Shown here: positions 32,801 through 40,486 of the stretch, one piece after another
How positions within the stretch are numbered: the first letter of the stretch is position 1
Layout: each line of letters begins with the position of its first letter
DNA from: H111-94 sp034436045
GTDB taxonomy: Bacteria > Chloroflexota > Ktedonobacteria > Ktedonobacterales > Ktedonobacteraceae
Reading direction: 5' to 3'
DNA length: 43,534 bases
NCBI GenBank assembly: GCA_034436045.1
Contig: DAOTVZ010000048.1
Location: 1-43,534 of the forward strand
Translations under genes and position numbers: made by a program
The notes under the pieces: generated by a model
The model's input: the letters and a program-made list of their open reading frames with translations, nothing else
Databases searched by the model: none
What the model was told of the DNA's origin: nothing

Positions 32801-32809
32801 AACACACCC
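32788..32809 (-). repeat. Right terminal inverted repeat of the IS
   Basis: TGCAAAAAAATGAAACACACCC, read on the plus strand in two parts: TGCAAAAAAATG and AAACACACCC; complement of the left end. Contains the TGA stop of the transposase. Confidence 0.85.
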
Positions 32810-32825
32810 CTTAGGAATCGAACCC

Positions 32826-32855
32826 TTGACGGCAATTAATGCCTTGTGATATACT
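32826..32855 (+). promoter_or_regulatory. Promoter of tRNA-Lys
   Basis: TTGACG (32826-32831), 18-nt spacer, TATACT (32850-32855) with TG two bases before. Lies 16 bp after the end of the insertion sequence and about 100 nt before the tRNA. Confidence 0.65.
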
Positions 32856-32955
32856 CTCGCGGTAGGATATAAGATTTCCATGGAAGGGTATCCGACTCTA
32901 GCAGTTTATTCGACTACTAAAGTAACGTGACCCCGCTTGAGAAGCCTGTCTCTAT

Positions 32956-33027
32956 GAGCGTGTAACTCAGTGGTAGAGTATCCGACTTTTAATCGGGTTG
33001 TCGTGGGTTCGATTCCCACCACGCTCA
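32956..33027 (+). tRNA. tRNA-Lys (anticodon TTT)
   Basis: Cloverleaf complete: acceptor GAGCGTG/CACGCTC, D arm ACTC/GAGT, anticodon stem TCCGA/TCGGG with loop CTTTTAA (TTT at 32988-32990), T arm GTGGG/CCCAC with TTCGATT loop, discriminator A. CCA not encoded. Confidence 0.95.
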
Positions 33028-33053
33028 CCCCTGATATCGAGTGGTCGATACTC

Positions 33054-33109
33054 ACAAGGGGCATCACTACATGTATACAGCGTTATATACATGTAGTGAT
33101 GCCCCTTGT
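33054..33109. terminator. Perfect 24-bp hairpin after tRNA-Lys
   Basis: Arms 33054-33077 and 33086-33109 are perfectly complementary (24 bp) with an 8-nt loop CAGCGTTA; 26 nt after the tRNA. No U tract follows. Probable 3'-end signal or mobile hairpin. Confidence 0.7.
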
Positions 33110-33496
33110 AGGTATGGGGCAAGTTCGGCTCGCTGCTACCTGTAGCGACATACACTCGTGTCATATTAAAGTCAGATATCACACAAGGCGGGAAGATCAT
33201 CGTTGTATCCAAATCCCCGCTATAAGCCGTAATAGAGGTAATAATGCAGAGCGAGATAGGCAGTCTGTCTACGGTGTATACGACGGAAAGGATATTCCAG
33301 TAGCGAAAAAGCGTAGGCCACCGACGGTCAGGAGCGTTTCAGCACGTTCTACCGCCGGGCCACGCGACACCTTGTTTGATTTCACGTAACATGATACACT
33401 GAGAGCAACGTTCAGCCGTAAGAAGCTGTTCTACTCACGTTACCTTGCCATCACAGTGTTAAATATCACGAACAGGAGGCGGCACCATCTCCACAG
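33110..33496. other. Intergenic region after tRNA-Lys
   Basis: No supported gene. An open frame crosses much of it (ending at 33389) but starts within the tRNA/hairpin and lacks a ribosome site. A promoter is placed at 33372-33400. Confidence 0.4.
33372..33400 (+). promoter_or_regulatory. Promoter of the response regulator gene
   Basis: TTGTTT (33372-33377), 17-nt spacer, TACACT (33395-33400) with TGA just before it. Confidence 0.5.
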
Positions 33497-33520
33497 GTGC
33501 TAGCAGAGAACAGGCGGGAG

Positions 33521-33928
33521 ATGGCCCGATTAGATGTGACTAAGAGAATACTCGTTATTGACGATAAAAATGAACTATTGCATCTCATGCGCAGAGTACT
33601 GGAAGACGAGCAGTACCAGGTTTCCATCCTACAAGAGGGACGCTATGCCTACGAGCGTGTGAAAAGCCTGCTGCCAGACCTGATTATTCTCGACCTCAAA
33701 TTAGGCGATGCGTCAGGTCAGGATATTCTTAAAGAACTCAAAAATGATCATGTCACAGCCGATATTCCCGTCATCGTCTATACAGCAGCCTTTTTCGAGG
33801 CCGATGAAGTCGCCAATCTCATTGAAGGGAGTCCGCAACGCTACCACAACGTCTGCCTGCTCAAGAAACCCTTCGAGCTAGATGCTTTGCTGAACCAGGT
33901 AGAGAAGATGCTCGATAGTAGAGAATAG
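33521..33928 (+). CDS. Single-domain response regulator
   Basis: 135 residues from the ATG at 33521; a GTG at 33497 would add eight residues and is possible because AGGAGG lies further upstream (33474-33479). Receiver domain only: acidic pair Asp14/Asp15 in VIDDK, phospho-acceptor Asp58 in LIILDLKLGD, Thr in VIVYTAA, Lys in LLKKPF. No output domain, so it acts through protein contacts (CheY-like). No kinase is next to it; partner unknown. Confidence 0.85.
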   Translation: MARLDVTKRILVIDDKNELLHLMRRVLEDEQYQVSILQEGRYAYERVKSLLPDLIILDLKLGDASGQDILKELKNDHVTADIPVIVYTAAFFEADEVANLIEGSPQRYHNVCLLKKPFELDALLNQVEKMLDSRE

Positions 33929-34030
33929 CAGGAAGGCAATGGTCACTCTATTATTCCCGTGAGATGGTATTTTTATTCTGTTGGCAGGCACTATCATGAT
34001 GATCACTCAAGAGAAAGGGGGTATGAAGAC

Positions 34031-34282
34031 ATGAAGTTTTTCGCAGGGCTTATTTTGGGAACCAGCATTGGCATCGTCATCGGCCTGCTCCTCGCGCCGC
34101 AGTCCGGTGCGGCCACGCGCGCGCAGTTGACCGAAGGCAGCATCACACTGCACACTAACGCGATTAGCGAGGAGATTCGTAATCGCGCGAGCGCAGCGCT
34201 GGCACAAGGCCGCGAGGTCTACAATCGTGCTAAAACGGAACTGAACGAACGCTACAACCAGGCGAAATCCGGCAATCTCTAA
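34031..34282 (+). CDS. YtxH-like small membrane protein
   Basis: 83 residues from the ATG at 34031, preceded by AAAGGGGG. One N-terminal membrane helix (LILGTSIGIVIGLLLAP) followed by QSGAATRAQL, the YtxH-domain signature, then an Ala/Arg/Glu-rich helix. YtxH proteins are general-stress proteins of unknown biochemical role. Ends 6 nt before a 23-bp hairpin shared with the convergent gene. Confidence 0.8.
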   Translation: MKFFAGLILGTSIGIVIGLLLAPQSGAATRAQLTEGSITLHTNAISEEIRNRASAALAQGREVYNRAKTELNERYNQAKSGNL

Positions 34283-34288
34283 AAAACC

Positions 34289-34351
34289 TTGTTAATGGAT
34301 TGGGACATACACGCAGGAGTCCTCTGTATGTATGTCCCAATCCATTAACAA
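34289..34351 (-). terminator. Perfect 23-bp hairpin between convergent genes, intrinsic terminator for the minus strand
   Basis: Arms 34289-34311 and 34329-34351, perfect 23-bp complementarity, 17-nt loop. Read on the minus strand it is followed by GGTTTTTT, a proper U tract for the two-gene unit ending at 34352. In plus direction no U tract follows, but it may also stop transcripts from the YtxH-like gene. Confidence 0.85.
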
Positions 34352-34591
34352 TCACTCGTACTTCTTGATAAGTTTCTCGACCAGGTTGCCGATTTCATGC
34401 CAGAGATTATGTTGGTAGTCGAGCATGCGGGCCTGGTTGAGATCAAAGTCGCGGTTGGTGGCATCGACTTTGGCATGCGCCTCAAACTGTCGTGCCAGAG
34501 TCAGCGTGCGCTCGCCGCGTCCGTGCAGATAGTTTACCAGTTCATGCAGGTCTTTGAGCAGGGCATCCAGCTTTTCATCGCTTGTTGGCAT
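34352..34591 (-). CDS. Uncharacterised 79-residue helical protein, downstream of the AhpD-like gene
   Basis: 79 residues from the ATG at 34589-34591 with AAGGAG 6-7 nt upstream; the same frame is open further up but without a ribosome site and inside the AhpD-like gene. Charged, probably all-helical protein (MPTSDEKLDALLKDLHELV start, WHEIGNLVEKLIKKYE end). No family recognised. It overlaps the end of the AhpD-like gene by 17 nt, which implies co-translation and a linked role. Confidence 0.7.
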   Translation of the reverse strand: MPTSDEKLDALLKDLHELVNYLHGRGERTLTLARQFEAHAKVDATNRDFDLNQARMLDYQHNLWHEIGNLVEKLIKKYE

Positions 34592-35108
34592 GATGATCTC
34601 CTTCCGGCGGCATGATTTGCAGAGCATCGGCAAACCGATTAAAAAAGTTGAAGAGCGCGATGACGCTGGTGATCTCGACCAGTTGCGCATCGTCAAAATG
34701 GCTTTGTAGCTCAAACCACAACTCTTCGTCCACGTCGCGCGCGCTTGTCGTGACAATCTCCGCATAGCGCAAGGCCGCCAGTTGCCGGTTAGTAAACAGA
34801 TGTCTATGCGTATCGATATGATAGAGCGCGTCCAGCAACTCTTCACTCACTCCCAACTGCTTTGCCAAAGCAGTATGCGCGGACATTCAATAGAAGCAGT
34901 GATTGACCTGCGAGACACGCACGGCCAGCAACTCTTTCAATTCCGGCTCAACCGTGCCTTCGCGCATAGTGGTAGCGAGCATCCGCATCGCGCTATCGGC
35001 AATCTGCGGACGATGTGCCATGACACGAAAGAGCGTAGACATATTGGTCACCCCGGAGGTCGCATCTGCTGGAATCGGCGCGCTCTCATCGGGGGGAATG
35101 CGTGACAT
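34575..35108 (-). CDS. AhpD-like (carboxymuconolactone decarboxylase family) protein with in-frame TGA: candidate selenoprotein CxxU
   Basis: 177 residues if TGA (34887-34889) is read as selenocysteine at position 74; otherwise two fragments of 73 and 103 residues. The two fragments form one CMD/AhpD domain: ELLAVRVSQVNHCFY, then the TGA, then MSAHTALAKQLGVS. AhpD relatives have CxxC here with a His four residues after the second Cys; this gene has Cys71-x-x-TGA74-x-x-x-His78, and Glu59 lies 12 residues before Cys71 as in mycobacterial AhpD (Glu118/Cys130/Cys133/His137). The frame stays clean to a normal stop and then overlaps a small gene by 17 nt. A stem-loop with bacterial SECIS geometry follows the TGA. 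Family members reduce peroxides or act in thiol redox. A nonsense mutation is the alternative. Confidence 0.75.
34856..34889 (-). promoter_or_regulatory. Candidate bacterial SECIS element following the in-frame TGA
   Basis: Read on the minus strand: TGA (34889-34887), 12 nt, then the perfect 8-bp stem ACTGCTTT / AAAGCAGT (34874-34856) with loop GGC. Loop G is 21 nt after the TGA, within the 16-37 nt range I recall for bacterial SECIS elements, and the loop begins with G as required. E. coli fdhF has a comparable distance. Confidence 0.6.
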
Positions 35109-35167
35109 AAGGTAACGATCCTCTCTTTAGCCATTTACAAATGGCCGTTTTTCACCTCTTATTGTAA

Positions 35168-36133
35168 TCAAGATGCTGAGGGGGATGCAAGCAAGAAGTC
35201 GCGCACCTGCTGCTCTGCCTCGGTTAGCATGGTTGGGCCGCCCTCAAGCCAGATGATGCGGCTATCGCGCCGGAACCAGGTCAGCTGGCGGCGCGTGAAG
35301 TCGTGGATGGCATATTTGAGGCGCTCAACCATTTGCGCTTCGTCGGCAAACTCGCCGCGCAACAGACGGGCGATAAAGCGGTACTCCAGGCCCAGGGATT
35401 CCAGGCGTTCATAGCTCACTCCTTCGTCCAGCAGGCGCTGCACTTCCCGCACCATACCCTGCTGCATACGTTCGTCTACGCGGCGGTCGATACGCTCGTA
35501 CAGCACGGCTCTGGGCCAGTTGATACCGAGCATCAGACAGCGATAGAGAGGCTGCGCGTGGCCCCGCTGCTCTGAGAAAGGTCTACCAGAAACTAAACAG
35601 ACCTCCAGGGCGCGAATCACGCGGCGGGGATTGTTGCGGTCGATAGTGGTCGCGCTGGCCGGGTCCAGGCGCTCTAATTGTGCCAGCAAATCAGGTAACG
35701 GTTGTTGTTCGAGTTGCTGGCGTAACTGTGGTTGCGGCGCAATAGCGGGAATGGTAAGATGATCAACCACCGCCTGGATATAATGGGGCGAGCCACCAAC
35801 CAGGAAAGGCAGTTTTTGACGCGCCAGGATAGCATTAATGGCCGCTATGGCATCGTGCTGAAATTGCGCTACCGTATAGACCTGGCCAACATCCACCACA
35901 TCGAGCAGATGATGGGGCACCAGGGCCTGCTCTTCCGGCGTGACTTTGGCGGTGCCGATATCCAGGCCGCGATAGACCTGGCGCGAGTCGGCAGAGACGA
36001 TTTCACCTTGAAAGTGCAGGGCCAGTTCAATGCCAAGCGCGCTCTTGCCCGACGCCGTTGGGCCAAGCACGACAATTAACGGTGGAGCATCAACTAGCGC
36101 GTTATCAACGGGATGCGGCACACATTCCTCCAC
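35168..36133 (-). CDS. miaA: tRNA dimethylallyltransferase
   Basis: 321 residues from a GTG start with GGAGAG upstream. Transfers a dimethylallyl group to A37 of tRNAs that read codons starting with U. Seen: P-loop GPTASGKS (about 24-31), VSADSRQVYRGLDIGTAK with the catalytic Asp region, FLVGGSPHYIQAVVDHL, NNPRRVIRALEV, and RRQLTWFRRD in the C-terminal part. Ribosome site and full domain make the call safe. Lies 45 nt downstream of the Ser/Thr kinase gene on the same strand. Confidence 0.95.
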   Translation of the reverse strand: MEECVPHPVDNALVDAPPLIVVLGPTASGKSALGIELALHFQGEIVSADSRQVYRGLDIGTAKVTPEEQALVPHHLLDVVDVGQVYTVAQFQHDAIAAINAILARQKLPFLVGGSPHYIQAVVDHLTIPAIAPQPQLRQQLEQQPLPDLLAQLERLDPASATTIDRNNPRRVIRALEVCLVSGRPFSEQRGHAQPLYRCLMLGINWPRAVLYERIDRRVDERMQQGMVREVQRLLDEGVSYERLESLGLEYRFIARLLRGEFADEAQMVERLKYAIHDFTRRQLTWFRRDSRIIWLEGGPTMLTEAEQQVRDFLLASPSAS

Positions 36134-36178
36134 AATTTCTCTCCACGACCTGACTATGAAAAGCCTGCTACCATCGAA

Positions 36179-38623
36179 TCACGGGCGTTGTTGCTTTGGT
36201 TTCAGCAGATGACTCACGCGCATCTCCAGCGCCAGTAACACGCTGCTACCGAGCAGAATAGCCAGCAACGTCAGAAGGCTGAATGCGATATGCGTGGTGA
36301 GCAGGAAGCCCAGACCGGCACCGGCGAGGAGGGCAAGAATGCGCACCAGCCCACGCAGACGCAATAAGGCCCAGGAAACACCGTGCAGGATATAGTCACT
36401 GATAAAGGGATAGCTGCCGACGGTGGCACCCAGCGCGACACTAATGAGCAACACGAGCATCTGTAACGGCGGCAGCGCGTTTTTGAAAGCCGCCTGCCAG
36501 AGTTGGTTGACCAGCGCCTCCAGCAATAAAGCGCCGCCCATGCCAGTGCAGGCGCGGTTGATATATTCGTCGCGCGTCCAGGCATCACTGCGATGAACCA
36601 GCAGCGCACCCAGGGTGGCGGCGGGAATAGCGGCGACCAGCACCAGAATTGTCCAGACAGAGGGCATCAGCGGTGCCTGCTGCGCCAGAAAAGGCATTTG
36701 CGCAACCAGGGTGTAGCAGAGGGAGGCCAGCATGAAGGCCGCCGAGAAGGTCAGGCCGCGCTGCATCCAGCGGCGTTGCGTCGGCGATACCTGCAAAGGA
36801 TCCCAGGCGCTGCCGGGATGACCATATTTCGCCTTATATTCTTCGTCGCGTCCGGTATTCACCGGCGATAGACCGGCCAACGAGGCCGAGGTGCTGACGG
36901 ACGAAACCTTGCCGGAGGTGGCCTTCACCGTCGGAGGCATCATCGTCTGCCCGTTAGACGTGCCCATTGTCAAATCATCGTCATCCTCATCGTCCAGGTT
37001 GCCCGCAAAGGTCTTGCCACCGCGACGTAGCGGGGTGGATTGTGTATAGCTGATCACATCCACCTCGACCGTGACCACCAGTTCCTCTTCTGTATCGCCG
37101 TGATCGAGGGCGACAATAATATCGCCGGAATAGTGCATACCACCTGCCAGATATTTGCTGTTGACGCGCACGTTGACACGTGTGCTCATACCATCGAACT
37201 GGCTCTGATCGAGCATAATCCACTGCTGGGTGGCGTGAATGGTGCCACTGACGCTCTCTCCCTGTCGTCCGGCAATAGTGAAAGAGAGCGGTGCGGAGAT
37301 GCCCGGATAGACCTGTCCGAAGTCGATGCGGCGCGGCGTAATCAGCACCGGCAACGTCTGCCTGCGCGCGAAGATGCCGCCCATACCACGCCCATTGCCG
37401 TTACCAGTGCGCGATGGAGCAGCGGTTACAGAAGCAGGTTTGACAGCGGACATCCGCCCCGATGTCGATGTGACCGTGCGGCCACGCAGGCGCGCATTTG
37501 GTCCCATCACCGTTTGAATGAACTGCTCGACGGCCAGCAAGGGGTCCTGGTTAATGGCGCGCAGTTGACGAGCCTCGCGGGCCAGTTCTGTCTCACCGAT
37601 CTCGCGCAGCCAGGACTCAATCTCACCATCGGAGAGATAGTCTGCGGCCTCTTCGGGATAGCGTGCGCACAGGTCGGCCAGCTCTTCCGGCGTGGTAGCC
37701 TCGTCGCCATTCTCAAAGTCAAAGGTGCCAACACCGAGCAGGGCGCGTCGGAAAGCGGCCACGTTCTCGTAGCGATCCTCTGGCGATAACGAGGCGGCCT
37801 TTTGTAAGGCGTGCGCCACGCGCGGCGAAATCTGAGGATTATCAGCGCGTAGATCTTTCAGGCCAAAGCCAGACTCAGAGAGCTTGTTCGTCAAAAGCTG
37901 CGCCAGCGTAATGGCGAGCGCGTAAATATCGGAACGCTCATCTGTCTGCGCCTTGCCATACTGCTCCGGCGGCGCAAAGCCGGGCGTGCCGAGCAACTGC
38001 GTATCCGGTGAATTGGATGGTTTGAAGAGACGCGCGATACCAAAATCGATCAGCTTGATGCGTCCGTTGCGCATCAACATGATATTGCCCGGCTTCATAT
38101 CACGGAAGATGATGGGAGGGACCTGACTGTGCAGATATTCCAGCACATCACACAATTGTCTGGCCCAACCCAGCACACGACGCTCGTTAAACGGGCCTTT
38201 GTTCTGCTCCAGCAGTTCCTCAAGAGTGTAGCCGTCGATATATTCCATGACCAGGAAGTACCGCTGCCCCTCGGCAAAAAAGCCGTAGAATGCGGGCAGA
38301 TTGACATGGCTCAACCCCCAGAGCATCTTGGCCTCGGCCTTAAAGCTCTGGACGGCCTTTTCGCGCTCGTCTGAGGGCACCATCGAGAGGCTCATCTCTT
38401 TGATGGCGCAGATGCGCTGCTGCTTGCGATCACGGGCCTGATATACGGCTCCCATTCCCCCATGCCCCACCGCGCGTATGATCTCATAGCGCTTATGCAG
38501 GATGGTGTGGGGGTCAAGGTGCCCCGTCTGTGTCTGTGTATTCCATTGCCTATCGTGCTGGCTAATGGTAAACCCCCTCTGTTTCTCCAGGTCGTTCCAG
38601 GTTGCTTCAGGTTGCTCCCACAT
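36179..38623 (-). CDS. Membrane Ser/Thr protein kinase (PknB-like N-terminal kinase, Ig-like middle, C-terminal membrane domain)
   Basis: 814 residues from the ATG at 38621-38623 (GGAGAGG just upstream); the frame is open further back to a GTG at 38719, but a TGC-TATACT promoter lies between, so the shorter form is preferred. Kinase domain about 45-305: VGHGGMGAVYQARD glycine loop, Lys75 in AIKEM, catalytic loop IIFRDMKPGNIML (HRD replaced by FRD), and IDFGIARLF. Then a low-complexity part and an Ig-like/ASH-type segment (ITPRRIDFGQVYPGISAPLSF), followed by a cluster of about six to seven hydrophobic helices at the C terminus. Such kinases sense envelope or developmental signals. Divergent from the membrane-anchored lysozyme-like gene. 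Confidence 0.88.
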   Translation of the reverse strand: MWEQPEATWNDLEKQRGFTISQHDRQWNTQTQTGHLDPHTILHKRYEIIRAVGHGGMGAVYQARDRKQQRICAIKEMSLSMVPSDEREKAVQSFKAEAKMLWGLSHVNLPAFYGFFAEGQRYFLVMEYIDGYTLEELLEQNKGPFNERRVLGWARQLCDVLEYLHSQVPPIIFRDMKPGNIMLMRNGRIKLIDFGIARLFKPSNSPDTQLLGTPGFAPPEQYGKAQTDERSDIYALAITLAQLLTNKLSESGFGLKDLRADNPQISPRVAHALQKAASLSPEDRYENVAAFRRALLGVGTFDFENGDEATTPEELADLCARYPEEAADYLSDGEIESWLREIGETELAREARQLRAINQDPLLAVEQFIQTVMGPNARLRGRTVTSTSGRMSAVKPASVTAAPSRTGNGNGRGMGGIFARRQTLPVLITPRRIDFGQVYPGISAPLSFTIAGRQGESVSGTIHATQQWIMLDQSQFDGMSTRVNVRVNSKYLAGGMHYSGDIIVALDHGDTEEELVVTVEVDVISYTQSTPLRRGGKTFAGNLDDEDDDDLTMGTSNGQTMMPPTVKATSGKVSSVSTSASLAGLSPVNTGRDEEYKAKYGHPGSAWDPLQVSPTQRRWMQRGLTFSAAFMLASLCYTLVAQMPFLAQQAPLMPSVWTILVLVAAIPAATLGALLVHRSDAWTRDEYINRACTGMGGALLLEALVNQLWQAAFKNALPPLQMLVLLISVALGATVGSYPFISDYILHGVSWALLRLRGLVRILALLAGAGLGFLLTTHIAFSLLTLLAILLGSSVLLALEMRVSHLLKPKQQRP

Positions 38624-38707
38624 ACCTCTCCGGCCATACTGAACGTTGACCGGCCCATCCGTGTCTCCCCACACCCAGGAGCCATGCGCGCTACTAACAC
38701 GCCCCTT

Positions 38708-38716
38708 AGTATAGCA
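38708..38716 (-). promoter_or_regulatory. Extended -10 promoter of the kinase gene
   Basis: On the minus strand TGC-TATACT (TATACT 38713-38708), about 85 nt before the chosen start codon. The -35 is weak. Confidence 0.5.
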
Positions 38717-38776
38717 CACCCTTCTAGGACATACTACCTACAAGAGACAAATTTCTGCCACAATGGCCATCGCCAA

Positions 38777-38785
38777 TGGTACAAT
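38777..38785 (+). promoter_or_regulatory. Extended -10 promoter upstream of the lysozyme-like gene
   Basis: TGG-TACAAT at 38777-38785, the same 9 bases as at 1105-1113 and 10886-10894; 132 nt before the start codon at 38917. A second candidate, TTGACG at 38829-38834, has only an A-rich sequence 16-17 nt downstream. Confidence 0.4.
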
Positions 38786-38916
38786 TGAAAAAGTCATCTG
38801 TAACAATTTTTACGACTGTCACTTTATTTTGACGCAACATATGTTTATTTAATAAAACGTATCTCGGTCTATTTTGTAAGGCAGTGTTATAGCTAGATAG
38901 ATGGGTTTGAGGAACA

Positions 38917-40263
38917 ATGCGGCGAAAGACAGGATTTCCACTCTTTGCGCTTTTTTCTGTGATCGGCATCCTCTTCATACTGCTCAGCGGCAGCGCAGCC
39001 CTGCTCTGGCAGATACAGCATCAACAACAAAGTCTGGCCGTCTCCCAGGACGAGGGCGCTGTGACTGGCCCGCCCTCGCTACCGGCGGCCACAGTGGATA
39101 GCATCTTTGCGCGTCTGGGTAGCCCGATGGCCGGTACCGGCAGCGTAGTTGAGCAGGCTTCCAGAGCCACTAATATCGATGACGCCTTCGCACTCGCCGT
39201 CTGGTGGACCGAGACCAACGACGGCGAGGCCGGAGTGGGATTGGCCGACCGCAATCCGGGCAGCGTGCGTGGCTCTTACGGCTATCCTTCAGCCTATGAC
39301 GGCTATACCATCTATCCTTCCTATGCCGATGCCATTATTGACTGGTTCAATGTTTTAAAAAGCCGCTACATCAGTCGTGGCCTGACCTCTGTCTATAGCA
39401 TCTGCTATCCCTATGTCGGCACTGCCAGTTCGCTGCAATGGGCCTATAAAGTGGTCAATTTGATGATCCGTTATCGCGGCGAGGCCCCCCCGCCACCGAC
39501 ACCAACGATCATGCCTACCGTCAATCCTGTTGTGCGCGCACATAAAGAGATAAACCAACAGGTTAGCACAACGCCCCCGCCTGTACAGGCAAGGCAAGGC
39601 TTACAACAGGAGAGCGCCAAACCGACCAGAACGCTTCATTCAACCTCTGTCCAGTCGGCTCCATTGACCCAGGCGGAGAGGCCACTGTCACGCAACAGCG
39701 AGATTGTGTTAATGACGCTGGGTCTGCTGACCGCGCTACTTATTGCCCTGATAGGACTCTGGCTCAAGCGCGACGGGGCAAGGATGGCCAGAATAGCCGA
39801 GATGATCGAGATAGCTCAGAGAACACCACCGCTGGCAACACCGATCACGCAGACACTGGCACCATCGTTGGAATCGGCTTTCGGTTTCGTTGCCGACCCC
39901 AGCACCAGCTTGCTGAAGCCATTGCTTGTCAACCAGTACTCGCCGCTATCTGAGACAACGCCACTGTCACTGCACGAAACGGAACAGTTGCCTTTCCCTG
40001 TCAGCCCTGGCCTGCTGAATGAGATTGGTTTCGAGAATAGCGCCGCCAGTTACCAGCGCAATACCGAGGCTTTGCCACGCCGCATCACGTTACGTCCGCT
40101 ACCGCCGACACCGCAACGCTATGCCGACGACATAACGGGCGACACGGAACAGGCCAGATCGGTGCCGCTTTCGGCGATACCGGTGCCGATGCCACTGCCG
40201 ACAGCGCACTCAGCGTCACGTGGCCTGCTAGCCCGCTATGGGGCGAGAGAACGCGCGGGTTAA
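38917..40263 (+). CDS. Membrane-anchored lysozyme/glucosaminidase-like protein
   Basis: 448 residues. N-terminal membrane anchor (about 8-31), extracytoplasmic domain about 55-195 with FALAVWWTETNDGEAGVG (candidate catalytic Glu99), GSYGYPSAYDGYTIYPSYADAIIDWF, Pro/Thr-rich linker with PPPPTPT, second hydrophobic segment near 268-288 (EIVLMTLGLLTALLIALIGLWLK), then a long polar tail. The domain matches, in motif order, the secreted protein at 42073. The function of cleaving peptidoglycan is inferred from fold pattern only. Divergently placed to a membrane Ser/Thr kinase, which suggests joint control of the envelope. Confidence 0.7.
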   Translation: MRRKTGFPLFALFSVIGILFILLSGSAALLWQIQHQQQSLAVSQDEGAVTGPPSLPAATVDSIFARLGSPMAGTGSVVEQASRATNIDDAFALAVWWTETNDGEAGVGLADRNPGSVRGSYGYPSAYDGYTIYPSYADAIIDWFNVLKSRYISRGLTSVYSICYPYVGTASSLQWAYKVVNLMIRYRGEAPPPPTPTIMPTVNPVVRAHKEINQQVSTTPPPVQARQGLQQESAKPTRTLHSTSVQSAPLTQAERPLSRNSEIVLMTLGLLTALLIALIGLWLKRDGARMARIAEMIEIAQRTPPLATPITQTLAPSLESAFGFVADPSTSLLKPLLVNQYSPLSETTPLSLHETEQLPFPVSPGLLNEIGFENSAASYQRNTEALPRRITLRPLPPTPQRYADDITGDTEQARSVPLSAIPVPMPLPTAHSASRGLLARYGARERAG

Positions 40264-40342
40264 GCGTCGAGTCGAAGACTTTCGACGAAGGGGATAGTGC
40301 GAACATTTTTCAGGTCAAACGCGAGGAAACGGCCTAAACCTG

Positions 40343-40371
40343 TTGACAAATTGGAACTTCAGGTGTAATAT
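40343..40371 (+). promoter_or_regulatory. Promoter of tRNA-Leu/tRNA-Val
   Basis: TTGACA (40343-40348), 17-nt spacer, TAATAT (40366-40371), 25 nt before tRNA-Leu. Confidence 0.75.
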
Positions 40372-40395
40372 AGCAAACGCAAACTACAAAGCCCT

Positions 40396-40476
40396 GCCCT
40401 CGTGGCGGAATGGTATACGCAGCAGGTTGAGGGCCTGTGCCGATAAGGCGTGGTGGTTCGAGTCCACTCGAGGGCA
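40396..40476 (+). tRNA. tRNA-Leu (anticodon GAG)
   Basis: 81 nt with a long variable arm as expected for leucine. Acceptor GCCCTCG/CGAGGGC, anticodon stem GCAGG/CCTGT with loop TTGAGGG (GAG at 40429-40431), T arm GTGGT.../...CCAC with TTCGAGT, discriminator A. Confidence 0.94.
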
Positions 40477-40486
40477 TCATCTACAC

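Larger units (their letters stand above)
31133..32809 (+). mobile_element. ISKra4-family insertion sequence
   Basis: About 1677 bp bounded by terminal inverted repeats that match at all but two or so of about 22 positions (GGGTGTGTTTCAT...TTTTTGCA on the left; its complement on the right). Contains one transposase split by a +1 frame change. No clear target-site duplication is visible in the flanks. The transposase stop codon lies inside the right repeat. Inserted about 16 bp upstream of the -35 of the tRNA-Lys promoter. Confidence 0.88.

Noticed and set aside
31119..32823. Target-site duplication of the IS
   Set aside because: The bases flanking the two terminal repeats do not match.
32896..32912. 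GTATCCGACT occurs before tRNA-Lys and again in its anticodon arm
   Set aside because: Only about 10 bases match; no further tRNA parts are present, so no attachment site or tRNA relic can be claimed.
32970..33389. Open frame of 139 codons across tRNA-Lys and the 24-bp hairpin
   Set aside because: Starts within the tRNA, crosses a perfect hairpin, and has no ribosome site; a chance frame.
34575..34886. Treating the part after TGA as a separate 103-residue gene with ATG at 34886
   Set aside because: The ATG lies directly behind the stop without a ribosome site and within the CxxC-like motif; the domain is only complete when both parts are joined.
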